Positions 24,853-34,111 of a stretch of DNA of 64,000 bases are shown in pieces. The DNA is taken from the NCBI GenBank assembly GCA_964412195.1, contig CAYPNP010000019.1, forward strand, positions 20,654 through 84,653, given 5' to 3'. This stretch comes from CAYPNP01 sp964412195. Lineage in GTDB: Bacteria; Acidobacteriota; JAAYUB01. The notes under the pieces are model-generated. The model had not been told where the DNA came from. It was given only the letters and a program-made list of their open reading frames with translations, and did not search any database. Position numbers and translations under genes: made by a program. The first letter of the stretch is position 1. Every line of letters begins with the position of its first letter.

Positions 24853-27800
24853 GTGAAGGAGACCAAGCTGGTCCGGAGCGCCTGGGCGGCGGCGGGCGCC
24901 GGGCGGATCGTGGCCGGCGACGCCACGGGCTCGGGCCGCTGGGCGAGGGTGGAGTACACCGGCCGGAACGTCTACGACGGGCTGGACCGGCTGGAGCGGG
25001 CCACCGAAGGGTACTGGGGCCGGACGACGGAGTTCTGGTACAACCGCGCCGGCGCCCGCACGGGGACCTTCTTCCCGGGCGAGACCGTCTCTCCGCCGCC
25101 GGGCAGTGTCCCCTCCGCCGCGCCTTCCTTGTCCTACCGCTACGACGCGGCCAACCGCCTCGTGGCGGCGAACCGCACCGCTGCGGCGGGAGGGAAGGCC
25201 TCGGCGCTGAATTTCCGAAACGGCGAACCAGCGCATCGGCGAAACGGCGCCGCATGGAGCGCCGGCTTCCAGCCGGCCGATGTGGAGTGCGGTGATGAGG
25301 CGCCCGGTCAGGTTTCAGCCCCGGGGCAGATGCAGGGGCGCCGAAACACCGCTTTGGAACCGCGCGGAGCGCTATCTCCCGATGCAGACACATCCGCCGG
25401 AGCGCGGACGTCCCGTCCGCACGATGCCGCCATACCTCGCGCCGTCCCCGGCGCGTGGGCTTCCTCGGCCGATTCCCCCGACACGCGTCCGGAGGCCGCG
25501 AGCTACGCCGATTCACCGATTCACCCATTCACCGATTCACCGACTGCCAAAACTGACGATTCATCGGTGGCCTCCTACGAGTACTTCCCCGACGGCCTCG
25601 TCCACACGATCCGCTCCGCCAACGGCGCGGTCACCACGTACGCGTATTACCCCAACCGCTGGGTCCAGGCCATCGACACCCGGGCCGGCAGCCGCCGGAT
25701 CAGCCGCTACGAATACGAGTACGACGCGAACGGCAACCGGACGCTGATGCGGGAGTGGAACGCCACCCCGGCGTGGCGGGCGGCGCACCCGGCCTGGGAG
25801 ACCGACCCGGACGACGTTGCCGAGCACGAGGTGACCGTCTACACTTATGATCGCCTCGACCGGCTCAACGGGGTGACCTACCGCTACGGTACGGCGGAGC
25901 AGCGGGCGGTGGCCTACACCTATGACCTGCTGGGCAACCGGCTGAGCGAGCTCGAAACGAAGCTGGACGGCACGCCGGTCAAACACCGCGCGTTCGCCTA
26001 CGACCGCCACGGCCGGCTGCTTCACGTGACCGACCACCTGGCGCCGGGGCGCAGCGTGAGTTACGAGTACAGCGCCGCCGGCGACACGTTATCAAAAACC
26101 ATCGGCCAGCTGGACGGCGCCGGCCAGATCGTCCCCGGTACCGAAGCCCTGCGGCTGAATTTCGGCTGGGACGCCTGGGGCCGCCTCCGCCGGGTGACCC
26201 GGCAGACGGCTGACACTGGAAAATGGAGTCAGGCCAAGACGGGAGACGGGAGACGGGAGACGGGAGCGGAACCCGCCGGGATGTCCTCCGCCGGGATGTC
26301 CTCCGCGTCTGCCGGACTCAGTCTCTCAAACAGCAAAGTCTCCGCCCCCTCCGCTCTGGGTGATGAAGAGCTCGTCGCCGAGTTCTGCTACGACCACGCC
26401 GGGCGGCGCATCCGCAAGGACGGCCGCTTCGTGTTCCTGGGCGACGGCGCCGGCGGCCCCGGCGACCCGGTCCCGTCCGACACCCGCTTCTATGTCTATG
26501 ACCAGCAGAGCTGCCTGGCCGAATACGCCCCCGACCCGGCCCAACCGGCGGATCCCTCGGCCCTGGTCAAGACCCGCCAGTATATTTACGGCAGCGAGCT
26601 GATCTCCGCCGAATCTTGGATTGCCTCTGACCAGTCCCCCGCCCCCAAGTCCCAGGTCCCGTCTCCCAGTTCCCAGGCCCCAGGTCCCAGATCCCAATCC
26701 CCAGGTCCCAGTTCCGTCTTCTACCACCAGGACGCCCTCGGCTCCACCGTCAACCTGACCGCCGGTGGCGATGTCCCCGGCGGCCCCGCCGCCGGCGCCG
26801 TCACCGCGAGCTACCTCTACGACGCCTGGGGCAACTACCGCGAGCTGGACACCACCGACCCGGCCGACCCCGGCAATCCCCTGTTCGACGCCACCCCCGA
26901 CCTCGGCCCCGACGGCCTCTACGCCTGGGACTCCTACCTCTCCACCATCCAATTTGCTTTTGATCCGGCGAGCCTCGAGCTTCCAGCCCCGAGCCTCGCG
27001 GATTGGAACCGCTTCACCTACACCGGCCACGAATTCGACCCCGAGACGGGCCTCTACTACTTCAAGGCCCGCTTCTACGACCCCGAGCTGGGCCGTTTCG
27101 CCTCCGAGGATCAATTCGAAGGATCCGCACTCACACCTCCCAGTCTTCAACGGTACTGCTACGCAAATAGCAATCCCCTGACCTTTGTTGATCGAACGGG
27201 GTATTGGAGCGACAAGAGAATAACCACGGATGCGACCCTGGTGACGGCAGTCGAGAAACAAGACCTCACCGTCGGTACTGGTTCTTCCAAACATCCCATC
27301 GATGCCCTGTTAGACAGATTCAACCTTTCAGGTAACCTGAAACAGAGATTCCTTCAAGAGCTGATCAAGAAGAATCCCAGAATGATTGCGGAAGACGGGA
27401 GTTGGCAGCCTTGGAATCACCCTGTCTGGCGGAAGGATCTGTATGTCCCACTCACATGGGAGTTCCTGGGAAGCATGAAACCCAGGGAAGCGGTCGATCT
27501 CGTAATGAACTCGCCACGGTTGATGGGCGGGACCACATTCCGGGATCAAGTGCTCCAGGAAACGGGTAAAATATTACATCCTTGGAACACAGCCATAAAC
27601 ATCGGCTTGAAATTTGGCGCGAAGGTGGCGATCGCCATCATCGCCATCAAGTGCCCTCCCGTCGGACTGGCTTTGCTGGCGTTATACGGGCCGGCGCTCT
27701 CACAAGATCTTGTCGAGGGATGCAAAGAGTTGTCGACCCCGGCGGGGAGGGAGGCGGTCTATCAGGCTCTCGAAGATGCCCCAATGGAAGCCAAGGCAGA

Positions 27801-28392
27801 CTTTTATGGCGACATCTTGATTGCCGCAGGAGTGGGAGGCTATGCCCTCAAAGGAAGAGGACAACCCGGATCATCCAGATTCAGCTTGAATCGGCGCGGT
27901 TCTCTTGATATTCAATCAGGGAAACAGCCCATTCCTTCTTTGGGAGATCTGTTAAGAGAAAATCTTAAAATCCAGAATGGCGGCACAGATGAGGCCTCAA
28001 GCAGAGCAGGCAGAGTCACAAGTCCGAACGCCATCGCCCGGAGAGCTGCTCAAGGCGAGTACGTCGATCCGATGACGAACCAGATTGTGAGGACCACCGA
28101 ACCGTTAGCAGCCGATCATATCATCCCGCAACGAGTGATTAAACAGCTTGAGGGCTTTGACCGGCTAACTGCAGAACAGAAGGCAGCGGTGTTGAACCGA
28201 CTTGAAAACTTCCAGGGCCTTCCAAAGACCTTCAACTCCTCGAAAGGCGGGCAAATGCCGGGAGATTGGCAGCAATACCGAGGGCAACCGCTGAATCCCA
28301 ATTACATCAACCGCAACCAAGAGCTCCAGCCAAAGCTATTGAAGGAACTTCAAGAGATGATCAACAACTACCGAAATCCAATGGGGTCATAG
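24853..28392 (+). CDS. Orphan RHS tip 2 with C-terminal HNH-type nuclease toxin domain
   Basis: A 5'-truncated RHS module: homology to the main RHS gene starts at 24826 inside a YD repeat, with no signal peptide or N-terminal domains. The first possible start is GTG at 24853 after ACGGAG. YD repeats fill residues 1-715, including a composite repeat insertion, and the core lies near 718-753. After the core come a helical stretch with a hydrophobic segment (KVAIAIIAIKCPPVGLALLAL) and an HNH-like domain near 1060-1150 with ADHIIPQ and N-x2-ENFQGLPKTFNSSKGG, which supply the expected His and Asn metal-site residues. It probably serves as a displaced or silent toxin tip that can recombine into the main gene; expression as such is doubtful given the terminator upstream. 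Confidence 0.75.
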   Translation: MKETKLVRSAWAAAGAGRIVAGDATGSGRWARVEYTGRNVYDGLDRLERATEGYWGRTTEFWYNRAGARTGTFFPGETVSPPPGSVPSAAPSLSYRYDAANRLVAANRTAAAGGKASALNFRNGEPAHRRNGAAWSAGFQPADVECGDEAPGQVSAPGQMQGRRNTALEPRGALSPDADTSAGARTSRPHDAAIPRAVPGAWASSADSPDTRPEAASYADSPIHPFTDSPTAKTDDSSVASYEYFPDGLVHTIRSANGAVTTYAYYPNRWVQAIDTRAGSRRISRYEYEYDANGNRTLMREWNATPAWRAAHPAWETDPDDVAEHEVTVYTYDRLDRLNGVTYRYGTAEQRAVAYTYDLLGNRLSELETKLDGTPVKHRAFAYDRHGRLLHVTDHLAPGRSVSYEYSAAGDTLSKTIGQLDGAGQIVPGTEALRLNFGWDAWGRLRRVTRQTADTGKWSQAKTGDGRRETGAEPAGMSSAGMSSASAGLSLSNSKVSAPSALGDEELVAEFCYDHAGRRIRKDGRFVFLGDGAGGPGDPVPSDTRFYVYDQQSCLAEYAPDPAQPADPSALVKTRQYIYGSELISAESWIASDQSPAPKSQVPSPSSQAPGPRSQSPGPSSVFYHQDALGSTVNLTAGGDVPGGPAAGAVTASYLYDAWGNYRELDTTDPADPGNPLFDATPDLGPDGLYAWDSYLSTIQFAFDPASLELPAPSLADWNRFTYTGHEFDPETGLYYFKARFYDPELGRFASEDQFEGSALTPPSLQRYCYANSNPLTFVDRTGYWSDKRITTDATLVTAVEKQDLTVGTGSSKHPIDALLDRFNLSGNLKQRFLQELIKKNPRMIAEDGSWQPWNHPVWRKDLYVPLTWEFLGSMKPREAVDLVMNSPRLMGGTTFRDQVLQETGKILHPWNTAINIGLKFGAKVAIAIIAIKCPPVGLALLALYGPALSQDLVEGCKELSTPAGREAVYQALEDAPMEAKADFYGDILIAAGVGGYALKGRGQPGSSRFSLNRRGSLDIQSGKQPIPSLGDLLRENLKIQNGGTDEASSRAGRVTSPNAIARRAAQGEYVDPMTNQIVRTTEPLAADHIIPQRVIKQLEGFDRLTAEQKAAVLNRLENFQGLPKTFNSSKGGQMPGDWQQYRGQPLNPNYINRNQELQPKLLKELQEMINNYRNPMGS
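25216..25544 (+). repeat. Composite ~329-bp repeat insertion in RHS, copy 2
   Basis: Paralogous to the insertion at 20553, at the same place between YD repeats. The left 8-nt array is degenerate (CGAAACGG, CGAACCAG, CGCATCGG), and the right array is ATTCACCG/ATTCACCC. The internal 74-bp unit is 25283-25356. Confidence 0.7.
26419..27077 (+). repeat. 659-bp RHS core block identical to 21630-22288
   Basis: Second member of the identical pair. It includes the heptamer array at 26632-26713 and ends at the codon where the two RHS copies start to differ in the core. Confidence 0.85.
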
Positions 28393-28396
28393 AGCG

Positions 28397-29062
28397 ATGC
28401 AAACTGCGACGAGAACCTGCAGACACCATGGACACCCTGAGTTCATTGTTGATTATGATCCGGCGATTGTAATTGAGCCGGACGTAGAATGGCTGCTGGA
28501 GTTCCTAGAGAAGTCGGTCGATTCAGGCACGAAATACCGAACTCAGGAAATCATTCGTATCGGTTGGACTGACACACTGATCGAGCAGGTAGACAACAAC
28601 CATCTGCGACTGCTCGAACCGGACTGGACGGGCAGAATGCCTATAGAGTACATCCCTGGGGTTACGCAGACTCTCGCACATCTACGCCGGCAGAAGGACG
28701 TGGTTGAGAGCCTTGGTCTTGGTGAGCACCTGTCGTTCCCCACCATCAGGCAGAGCGCGTTAGTCTGCGACCAACTGGGTGCGAGAGACTGTGGAATCAT
28801 CGAAAGGGTCCACCCAGATGGTCATGATTCTGGATGGTTCTTCGGATGCAATGACCCGGCACACGATCACAGTGATGCTAGGGTTCTGAAGCGTATTTCC
28901 CTTTACGAGATTGGATGTCGCATACCAGGAATCGTGCAGTTTTGTGCGCTCCCGCCCGGTTCGAACCTATCTCTCGGTGGTGCCAAGAAGATCGTGTTTA
29001 GCCTGGATGGTCATGCTGTGGAAATCCGTAAGGGTTCGTATCTGGAGAGGTTTCTCTATTAA
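28397..29062 (+). CDS. Immunity protein of Imm33/DUF2185-like type for orphan tip 2
   Basis: A 221-residue protein starting 4 bp after the orphan RHS stop codon. The C-terminal half has the pattern DSGWFFGCNDPAHDHSD, then a conserved stretch ending in IPGIVQFCALPPGS. This fits Imm33/DUF2185-type immunity domains, in which a DSGW-x-F/G motif is followed by a segment ending in L-x-x-P-x-G. The N-terminal half has CRHHGHPEF followed by a helical region and was not recognised. The expected role is neutralising the HNH-type toxin of the same cassette. GC content is below that of the RHS cores. Confidence 0.7.
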   Translation: MQTATRTCRHHGHPEFIVDYDPAIVIEPDVEWLLEFLEKSVDSGTKYRTQEIIRIGWTDTLIEQVDNNHLRLLEPDWTGRMPIEYIPGVTQTLAHLRRQKDVVESLGLGEHLSFPTIRQSALVCDQLGARDCGIIERVHPDGHDSGWFFGCNDPAHDHSDARVLKRISLYEIGCRIPGIVQFCALPPGSNLSLGGAKKIVFSLDGHAVEIRKGSYLERFLY

Positions 29063-29196
29063 GAACGAGATCAGCGCAGAGCACAGGCTCACCCAAAACA
29101 GATCAGGGAAACACAATAACTGTAAGTGCAAGGAGATTGTAATTCTGTCCGGTCGTCCATGGTTAGCGCTTCCCCTGGTTCTAATCTAGTCCGCCC

Positions 29197-32100
29197 CGGC
29201 TGGAGGCGCTCTACCCGGGGCGGACCCATCCGTACTTCCACCATGAGTACAGCGACCGCAACGAGCGGGTGAGCACCACCGATGCGGATGGATTGACCAC
29301 CACGACCGGCTACGACGGCGTGGGGCGGAAGGCGGGGGTGGCGTCGCCGCTGGAGCATCGGACCGCCTACGCCTACGACGAGCAGGACCGGCTGACCGGC
29401 GTGACCCAGGGGGCCGAGGAAGGCGCGCAATTCACGGCGGTGACCGCGTACCGCTACGACGACGCGGGGCCGGTGCGCTGGCAGGTGGACGCCGACGGCC
29501 ACGCCGTGGAGCGGGTCTACGACGCCTGGGACCGGGTCACCGAGCTGCGCCAGTGGTTCCTGCCCGCCGATCAGATCCCCGCCCTGATGACCGGAAAAGC
29601 GAGCGCAAGCGGACCAGGTCCCAATTCCCAGGTCCCAGGTCCGGTCTCCCAGTCCCGCGCCTCGAGCCCCGACTTCCTCCCCTGGACCTCCGCCTACGAC
29701 GCCGTCGGCAACCTGCTTGCCACCGTCGATCCTGATGGCCGGCGTGTGGACCGGACATACGACGCGCTGAACCGGCTGGAGAGCGAGTCCTTCGCCTGGC
29801 CGTCCTCCGACCCGACCGCTCTGGCGGACGTGCCGCTGAACCACGCCTACGCGTACGACCTCAACGACAACCTGCGGCAGGTGGTGGAGGAAAAGGACGT
29901 CCGCAGCGACTGGGCGGCGGCGGGGGCCGGGGTAGTCTCCGGCCCGCCGGGGGTGCGGCGCTCGGTGGCCTACACCACGCGCTACCGTTACGACGGCCTC
30001 GACCGGCTGGAGGAGCAGACGGACGGCTACTGGGGTCGGACGACGCGCTTCGGCTACGACCGGACCGGCAGCCGCACGGCGATGTACTTCCCTGGGGAGA
30101 CGCCGGCGCTGATCCCCGACCAGCCTCCCGCGGTTGCCCCCTCCGCGGCCTACCGCTACGACGCCGCCCACCGCCTCGTGGGGGTGGACCGCCACATTTC
30201 GGAGGCGGGCAAAGCCACTGTTTTCAGTCACGGAACCGGCGAACCGGCGAAACGGCGAACCGGCGCCGCATGGAGCGCAAACTTCCCGCCGGCGGATGGA
30301 CGTCCGGACCGCCGGGCCGGACTGCCGCCGGAAAATGCCGGACCGGCCAACCTGCCTTTGACCGCCGCCGGCTCCAAATCCACCGAGCTTTTCACCGATT
30401 CCCCGTCTTCTGCCGATTCACCGATCCCCCCATTCCCCGATTCCCCGTTGCAGACCGATTCCCCGGTGGCCGCCTACACCTATCTCCCCGACGGCCTGGT
30501 CGACACCATCACCTACCAGAACGGCGCGGTCGCCACCTGGCATTACCGCGACAACGGCTGGGTGTCGTCCATCGAGCTTCACGACGGCAACGGCGCCCTC
30601 CTCAGCAGTTACTTCTACACCTACGACGACGACGGCAACCGCATCGCCATGGCCGAGGTCAACGCCACCCCGGCCCGCCGCGCCGCCGATCCGATGTGGG
30701 CGGCGCCCCGCGAAACCACCTACGGCTACGACCACTTCGGCCGCCTGACCTGGGTGAAATATCCGGCGATGGGCGCCGACGCCCCGGCCCGGCGGATGGA
30801 CTACACGTATGACTTGGCGGGCAACCGGCTGACGGAAACCGAGGTCGAACTGGACGGCGCCGGCCATCCCGTGCGCACCATCAAGCAGCGCGCCTTCACT
30901 TACAACGCGCTCAACCAGGTGGAATTCATCCGCGACGAGCTGGCCCCGGCGCGCAGCGTCCGCTACGAGTACGACCTCAGCGGCGACACCACCGCCAAGA
31001 TCATCGGCGCGCTGGATGCCGACGGCGAGGTTGTCCCCGGCACGGAAGTGTCCCGTCTGAACTTTGCCTGGGACGCCGCCGGCCGGCTCCGCCGCGTCAC
31101 CCGGCAGGTACCTACCACCGGCAAGTACTCCGGGTCCGCCGGCCCCGGAACTCCCGCTGGGAAAGTCGCCTCCCCTTCAGTGCTCGGCGAAGAAGAATTA
31201 GTCGCCGAATTCGCCTACGACTACGCCGGACGCCGGGTGCGCCACGACGGCCGCTTCGTGTACCTGGGCGACGGCGCCGGTGGCCCCGGCGACCCGGTCC
31301 CCGCGGATATCCGTTTCTATGTTTACGACCAGCAGAGCGGCCTGGCCGAGTATGCCCCCGACCCGGCCTTCCCCGGCGATCCCGCCGCCCTCGTCAAGAC
31401 CCGCCAGTACCTGTACGGCAACGAACTGATCGCGGCCGAATCGGTTCCCTCGAGCCCCGAGTCCCCAGCCCCGAGCCCCGTCTTCTACCACCAGGATTCC
31501 CTCGGCTCCACGATCAACCTGACCGGCCCGGACGGCGCCGCCACCGCGGGCTACCTCTACGACGCCTGGGGCAACTACCGGGAACTGGACGTGACCGACC
31601 CGGCCAACCCGGGCAATCCCATCTTCAACGCCACCCCCGACCTCGGCCCCGACGGCCTCTACGCCTGGGACTCCTACCTCTCCACCATCCAATTTGCTTT
31701 TGATCCGGCGAGCCTCGAGCTTCCAGCCCCGAGCCTCGCGGATTGGAACCGCTTCACCTACACCGGCCACGAATTCGACCCCGAAACCGGGCTGTATTAC
31801 TTCAAAGCCCGCTTCTACGACCCCGAGCTCGGCCGCTTCGCCTCCGAAGATCCGTACCTGGGCGATTTTCTGACACCACCCAGTTTGCATCGATACCTGT
31901 ATGCCTATGCCAACTCGACTCGATTTGTGGATCTGACGGGCTATGCCTCCGCCACCGACGATGAGCCATGGTGGATGAAGGTCAAACAACGCCATCAGGA
32001 TTTGAAAAATTGGTTTACCACCAAGAAAGCCCAAGCGGAAGAGAAGGTGGACGACACCGGCGCTCGAATCAGCCAGATGAAGAGATATTTCACTCATGAA

Positions 32101-33069
32101 GTACCCGCCCGGGCTCAGCGGGGGTATGCGTGGGGGAAAATCTTTGGGGAGCGATTCAAGGACGATGTAGAAGGCATGATCCTGTTCGGCGTCATGTTGA
32201 ATATGAATCCGAATTTCCTTCTGGAGCTGCTGGCGGAAAACGCGAAGGTGACTGGCAAAACGCTGACATCAGTCCAAGGCTACGGAGACTTGTGGGCAGG
32301 ATATGTGGCGTATTGCGAGCAGATGAAGACTTTCGAAGGCTCGGCCCGGCTGGCAGCGGATCTGGCATTCGCATATTTGACAAGTAAATTGACTTCCCTT
32401 GGCGGTGCGGGGAAGACGGGGACGGTTGGCGAAGTTGGGGGAGAAGCTGGGGTGATGAGAGATGCCGCGGCAGCGGGTCGAGCCGGTGCCGGCATGGGAG
32501 AGGATGCCGCAACAGCCGGTCGAGCCGGGACAGGTGTGGGGCAAGACGCTGCAGCGGCCGCCAGAACTGGAACACCTCTGGCGAAGGATGGTACAATCCC
32601 TCTGCAAGCTGGAACTGATCCGGCGTTAAAAGCTCCACTTGCCCCAAGCAGGGGAGCGACAGCAACACAACTTGGAACCCGACGGCTTCCAAACGGCGAT
32701 AATCCATGGATCAAGTACCAGAAGCACGTTACAGGACGCTCTTTTGAAGAAATGTGGAGACTAAATGTTGACAAAGTAGGCGTTGATGCCACTAAAGCCG
32801 GGTACACGGTAGAGGCAAAGTGGGCAGGAAGAAACGATGCTGCGTGGCGCAGTTCCCCATACAATCCTCGGTCAGAGTTCTACAATGAAAAAGCAATTCT
32901 GGACCAAGCGCGAAACCTGATTGAGTTGAACAAGGCCTCCGGCGGCAAGGGAGTCCGGTACGCCATATCGAATGACGCAGCGCGGGCGCATTTCGACGCG
33001 TTGTTCCGTCAGCACTTTCCGGGCGAGAACATCCAGGTTTGGCATGTGCCCGGCACGGGGATGAAATGA
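29197..33069 (+). CDS. Orphan RHS tip 3 with PD-(D/E)XK (Tox-REase-like) C-terminal domain
   Basis: A truncated RHS module. Homology to the main gene resumes at 29197 (phrase RLEALYPGRTHPYFHHEYS), and the first start codon in frame is GTG at 29269, giving 1266 residues. YD repeats run to the core near residues 826-864. A pre-toxin helical region and an alanine/glycine-rich linker (about 1060-1130) follow. The last 140 residues contain NPWIKYQKHVTGRSFEEMW and VGVDATKAGYTVEAKW, a D-x(n)-ExK nuclease signature like that of the Tox-REase-5 group. No ribosome-binding site or promoter of its own is convincing, so it may be a silent reservoir. The fold call rests on motif reading only. Confidence 0.7.
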   Translation, partial: RLEALYPGRTHPYFHHEYSDRNERVSTTDADGLTTTTGYDGVGRKAGVASPLEHRTAYAYDEQDRLTGVTQGAEEGAQFTAVTAYRYDDAGPVRWQVDADGHAVERVYDAWDRVTELRQWFLPADQIPALMTGKASASGPGPNSQVPGPVSQSRASSPDFLPWTSAYDAVGNLLATVDPDGRRVDRTYDALNRLESESFAWPSSDPTALADVPLNHAYAYDLNDNLRQVVEEKDVRSDWAAAGAGVVSGPPGVRRSVAYTTRYRYDGLDRLEEQTDGYWGRTTRFGYDRTGSRTAMYFPGETPALIPDQPPAVAPSAAYRYDAAHRLVGVDRHISEAGKATVFSHGTGEPAKRRTGAAWSANFPPADGRPDRRAGLPPENAGPANLPLTAAGSKSTELFTDSPSSADSPIPPFPDSPLQTDSPVAAYTYLPDGLVDTITYQNGAVATWHYRDNGWVSSIELHDGNGALLSSYFYTYDDDGNRIAMAEVNATPARRAADPMWAAPRETTYGYDHFGRLTWVKYPAMGADAPARRMDYTYDLAGNRLTETEVELDGAGHPVRTIKQRAFTYNALNQVEFIRDELAPARSVRYEYDLSGDTTAKIIGALDADGEVVPGTEVSRLNFAWDAAGRLRRVTRQVPTTGKYSGSAGPGTPAGKVASPSVLGEEELVAEFAYDYAGRRVRHDGRFVYLGDGAGGPGDPVPADIRFYVYDQQSGLAEYAPDPAFPGDPAALVKTRQYLYGNELIAAESVPSSPESPAPSPVFYHQDSLGSTINLTGPDGAATAGYLYDAWGNYRELDVTDPANPGNPIFNATPDLGPDGLYAWDSYLSTIQFAFDPASLELPAPSLADWNRFTYTGHEFDPETGLYYFKARFYDPELGRFASEDPYLGDFLTPPSLHRYLYAYANSTRFVDLTGYASATDDEPWWMKVKQRHQDLKNWFTTKKAQAEEKVDDTGARISQMKRYFTHEVPARAQRGYAWGKIFGERFKDDVEGMILFGVMLNMNPNFLLELLAENAKVTGKTLTSVQGYGDLWAGYVAYCEQMKTFEGSARLAADLAFAYLTSKLTSLGGAGKTGTVGEVGGEAGVMRDAAAAGRAGAGMGEDAATAGRAGTGVGQDAAAAARTGTPLAKDGTIPLQAGTDPALKAPLAPSRGATATQLGTRRLPNGDNPWIKYQKHVTGRSFEEMWRLNVDKVGVDATKAGYTVEAKWAGRNDAAWRSSPYNPRSEFYNEKAILDQARNLIELNKASGGKGVRYAISNDAARAHFDALFRQHFPGENIQVWHVPGTGMK
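30231..30465 (+). repeat. Composite repeat insertion in RHS, copy 3 (shortened and diverged)
   Basis: It starts with GGCGAACC/GGCGAAAC 8-nt units and ends with GATTCACC/GATTCCCC units, at the same YD-repeat junction as the other two copies. The central palindromes differ and the 74-bp unit is missing. Confidence 0.55.
30976..31280 (+). repeat. 305-bp block nearly identical to 33807-34111
   Basis: Only one mismatch (ACCGCC against ACGGCC) was seen over 305 bp against the start of the fourth RHS copy (offset 2831). This marks the recombination boundary where that copy begins. Confidence 0.8.
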
Positions 33070-33560
33070 TGTGTGATATTGCTACGCTTGTGGGACGTTT
33101 GAAAGACATTCGGTGGGTGTGGAGCGTGTCAGGGATGAACCCGGTTTTTGCTGCGCTGACTGCCACGCCCGTTGAGACTGTGCCAGGGCGTTGGACATAT
33201 ATCATCGCATCTGGCCTGAAACTGAGTGTCTACATGGAGGATGACAGAATCGAGTTCCTGGAAATCACAATGGATGTATTTTTCGACCCACAGCGTTTGC
33301 AACCGGAAGAATACGAGCGGAAGGTCGATGAGTATTTCTCAAAGTATGAGAAAGCCGTTGCCTCAGCCGAACGGATTCTCGGACCTCCCACCTTCAATGA
33401 TGGCTGGGGGAGTGAAGGATTTCCTGAAGACCAGGAGGCGGTATGGTTAGCACAGTGGGACCTTCTGAATGCCCGGCTAATGATTCAGCAGAAACACGAA
33501 GACAAGGAACTTCCATTTCGGCTTTGTATCGTGATCACACCACCCGTGGATTTTGCATAA
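33066..33560 (+). CDS. Candidate immunity protein for orphan tip 3
   Basis: About 164 residues, starting at overlapping ATGATG codons that straddle the TGA of the orphan RHS gene. No membrane segment is seen. A predicted mixed alpha/beta protein with acidic character: YIIASGLKLSVYMEDDRIEF strands, then a helix FDPQRLQPEEYERKVDEYF and an aromatic segment with WGSEGFPEDQEAVWLAQWDL. I do not recognise the family. Its role as antidote to the adjacent nuclease-like tip is inferred from the overlapping-start arrangement shared with the other cassettes. Confidence 0.6.
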   Translation: MMCDIATLVGRLKDIRWVWSVSGMNPVFAALTATPVETVPGRWTYIIASGLKLSVYMEDDRIEFLEITMDVFFDPQRLQPEEYERKVDEYFSKYEKAVASAERILGPPTFNDGWGSEGFPEDQEAVWLAQWDLLNARLMIQQKHEDKELPFRLCIVITPPVDFA

Positions 33561-33664
33561 GCGACCGAGCTCTTCCGGCTGTCGCCTCTCGTTGAGTCTG
33601 GGGCAAGACTGGCTGCTGTGACAATAAGAGGCTTCTTCGGCTGCATACAAGTGCGTCAGGTTGG

Positions 33665-33685
33665 GATGTCCCCTGAAACTAGACA
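33665..33685 (+). mobile_element. Possible insertion-sequence end remnant (second copy)
   Basis: GATGTCCCCTGAAACTAGAC matches the motif at 24521-24544 in most positions and resembles IS3-type ends. It lies in the 246-bp junction between immunity gene 3 and RHS copy 4, which otherwise holds no recognisable gene. Confidence 0.3.
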
Positions 33686-33806
33686 ATCGAAATGTTAGGG
33701 CGGCTGGGCCGGGCCCCCGAGTTGGACCGATGAAATGTGAATGTCGCTGTAGCCGCCTTCAATTCATTCCGAAAAGGTATCCGCACTCATCTCGCTTCCA
33801 GCGTCT

Positions 33807-34111
33807 CTCAGCGGCGACACCACGGCCAAGATCATCGGCGCGCTGGATGCCGACGGCGAGGTTGTCCCCGGCACGGAAGTGTCCCGTCTGAACTTTGCCT
33901 GGGACGCCGCCGGCCGGCTCCGCCGCGTCACCCGGCAGGTACCTACCACCGGCAAGTACTCCGGGTCCGCCGGCCCCGGAACTCCCGCTGGGAAAGTCGC
34001 CTCCCCTTCAGTGCTCGGCGAAGAAGAATTAGTCGCCGAATTCGCCTACGACTACGCCGGACGCCGGGTGCGCCACGACGGCCGCTTCGTGTACCTGGGC
34101 GACGGCGCCGG
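33807..34111 (+). repeat. 305-bp block nearly identical to 30976-31280
   Basis: First 305 bp of RHS copy 4, with one mismatch to the third copy. Homology on the left ends at position 33807 without any matching flank. Confidence 0.8.
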
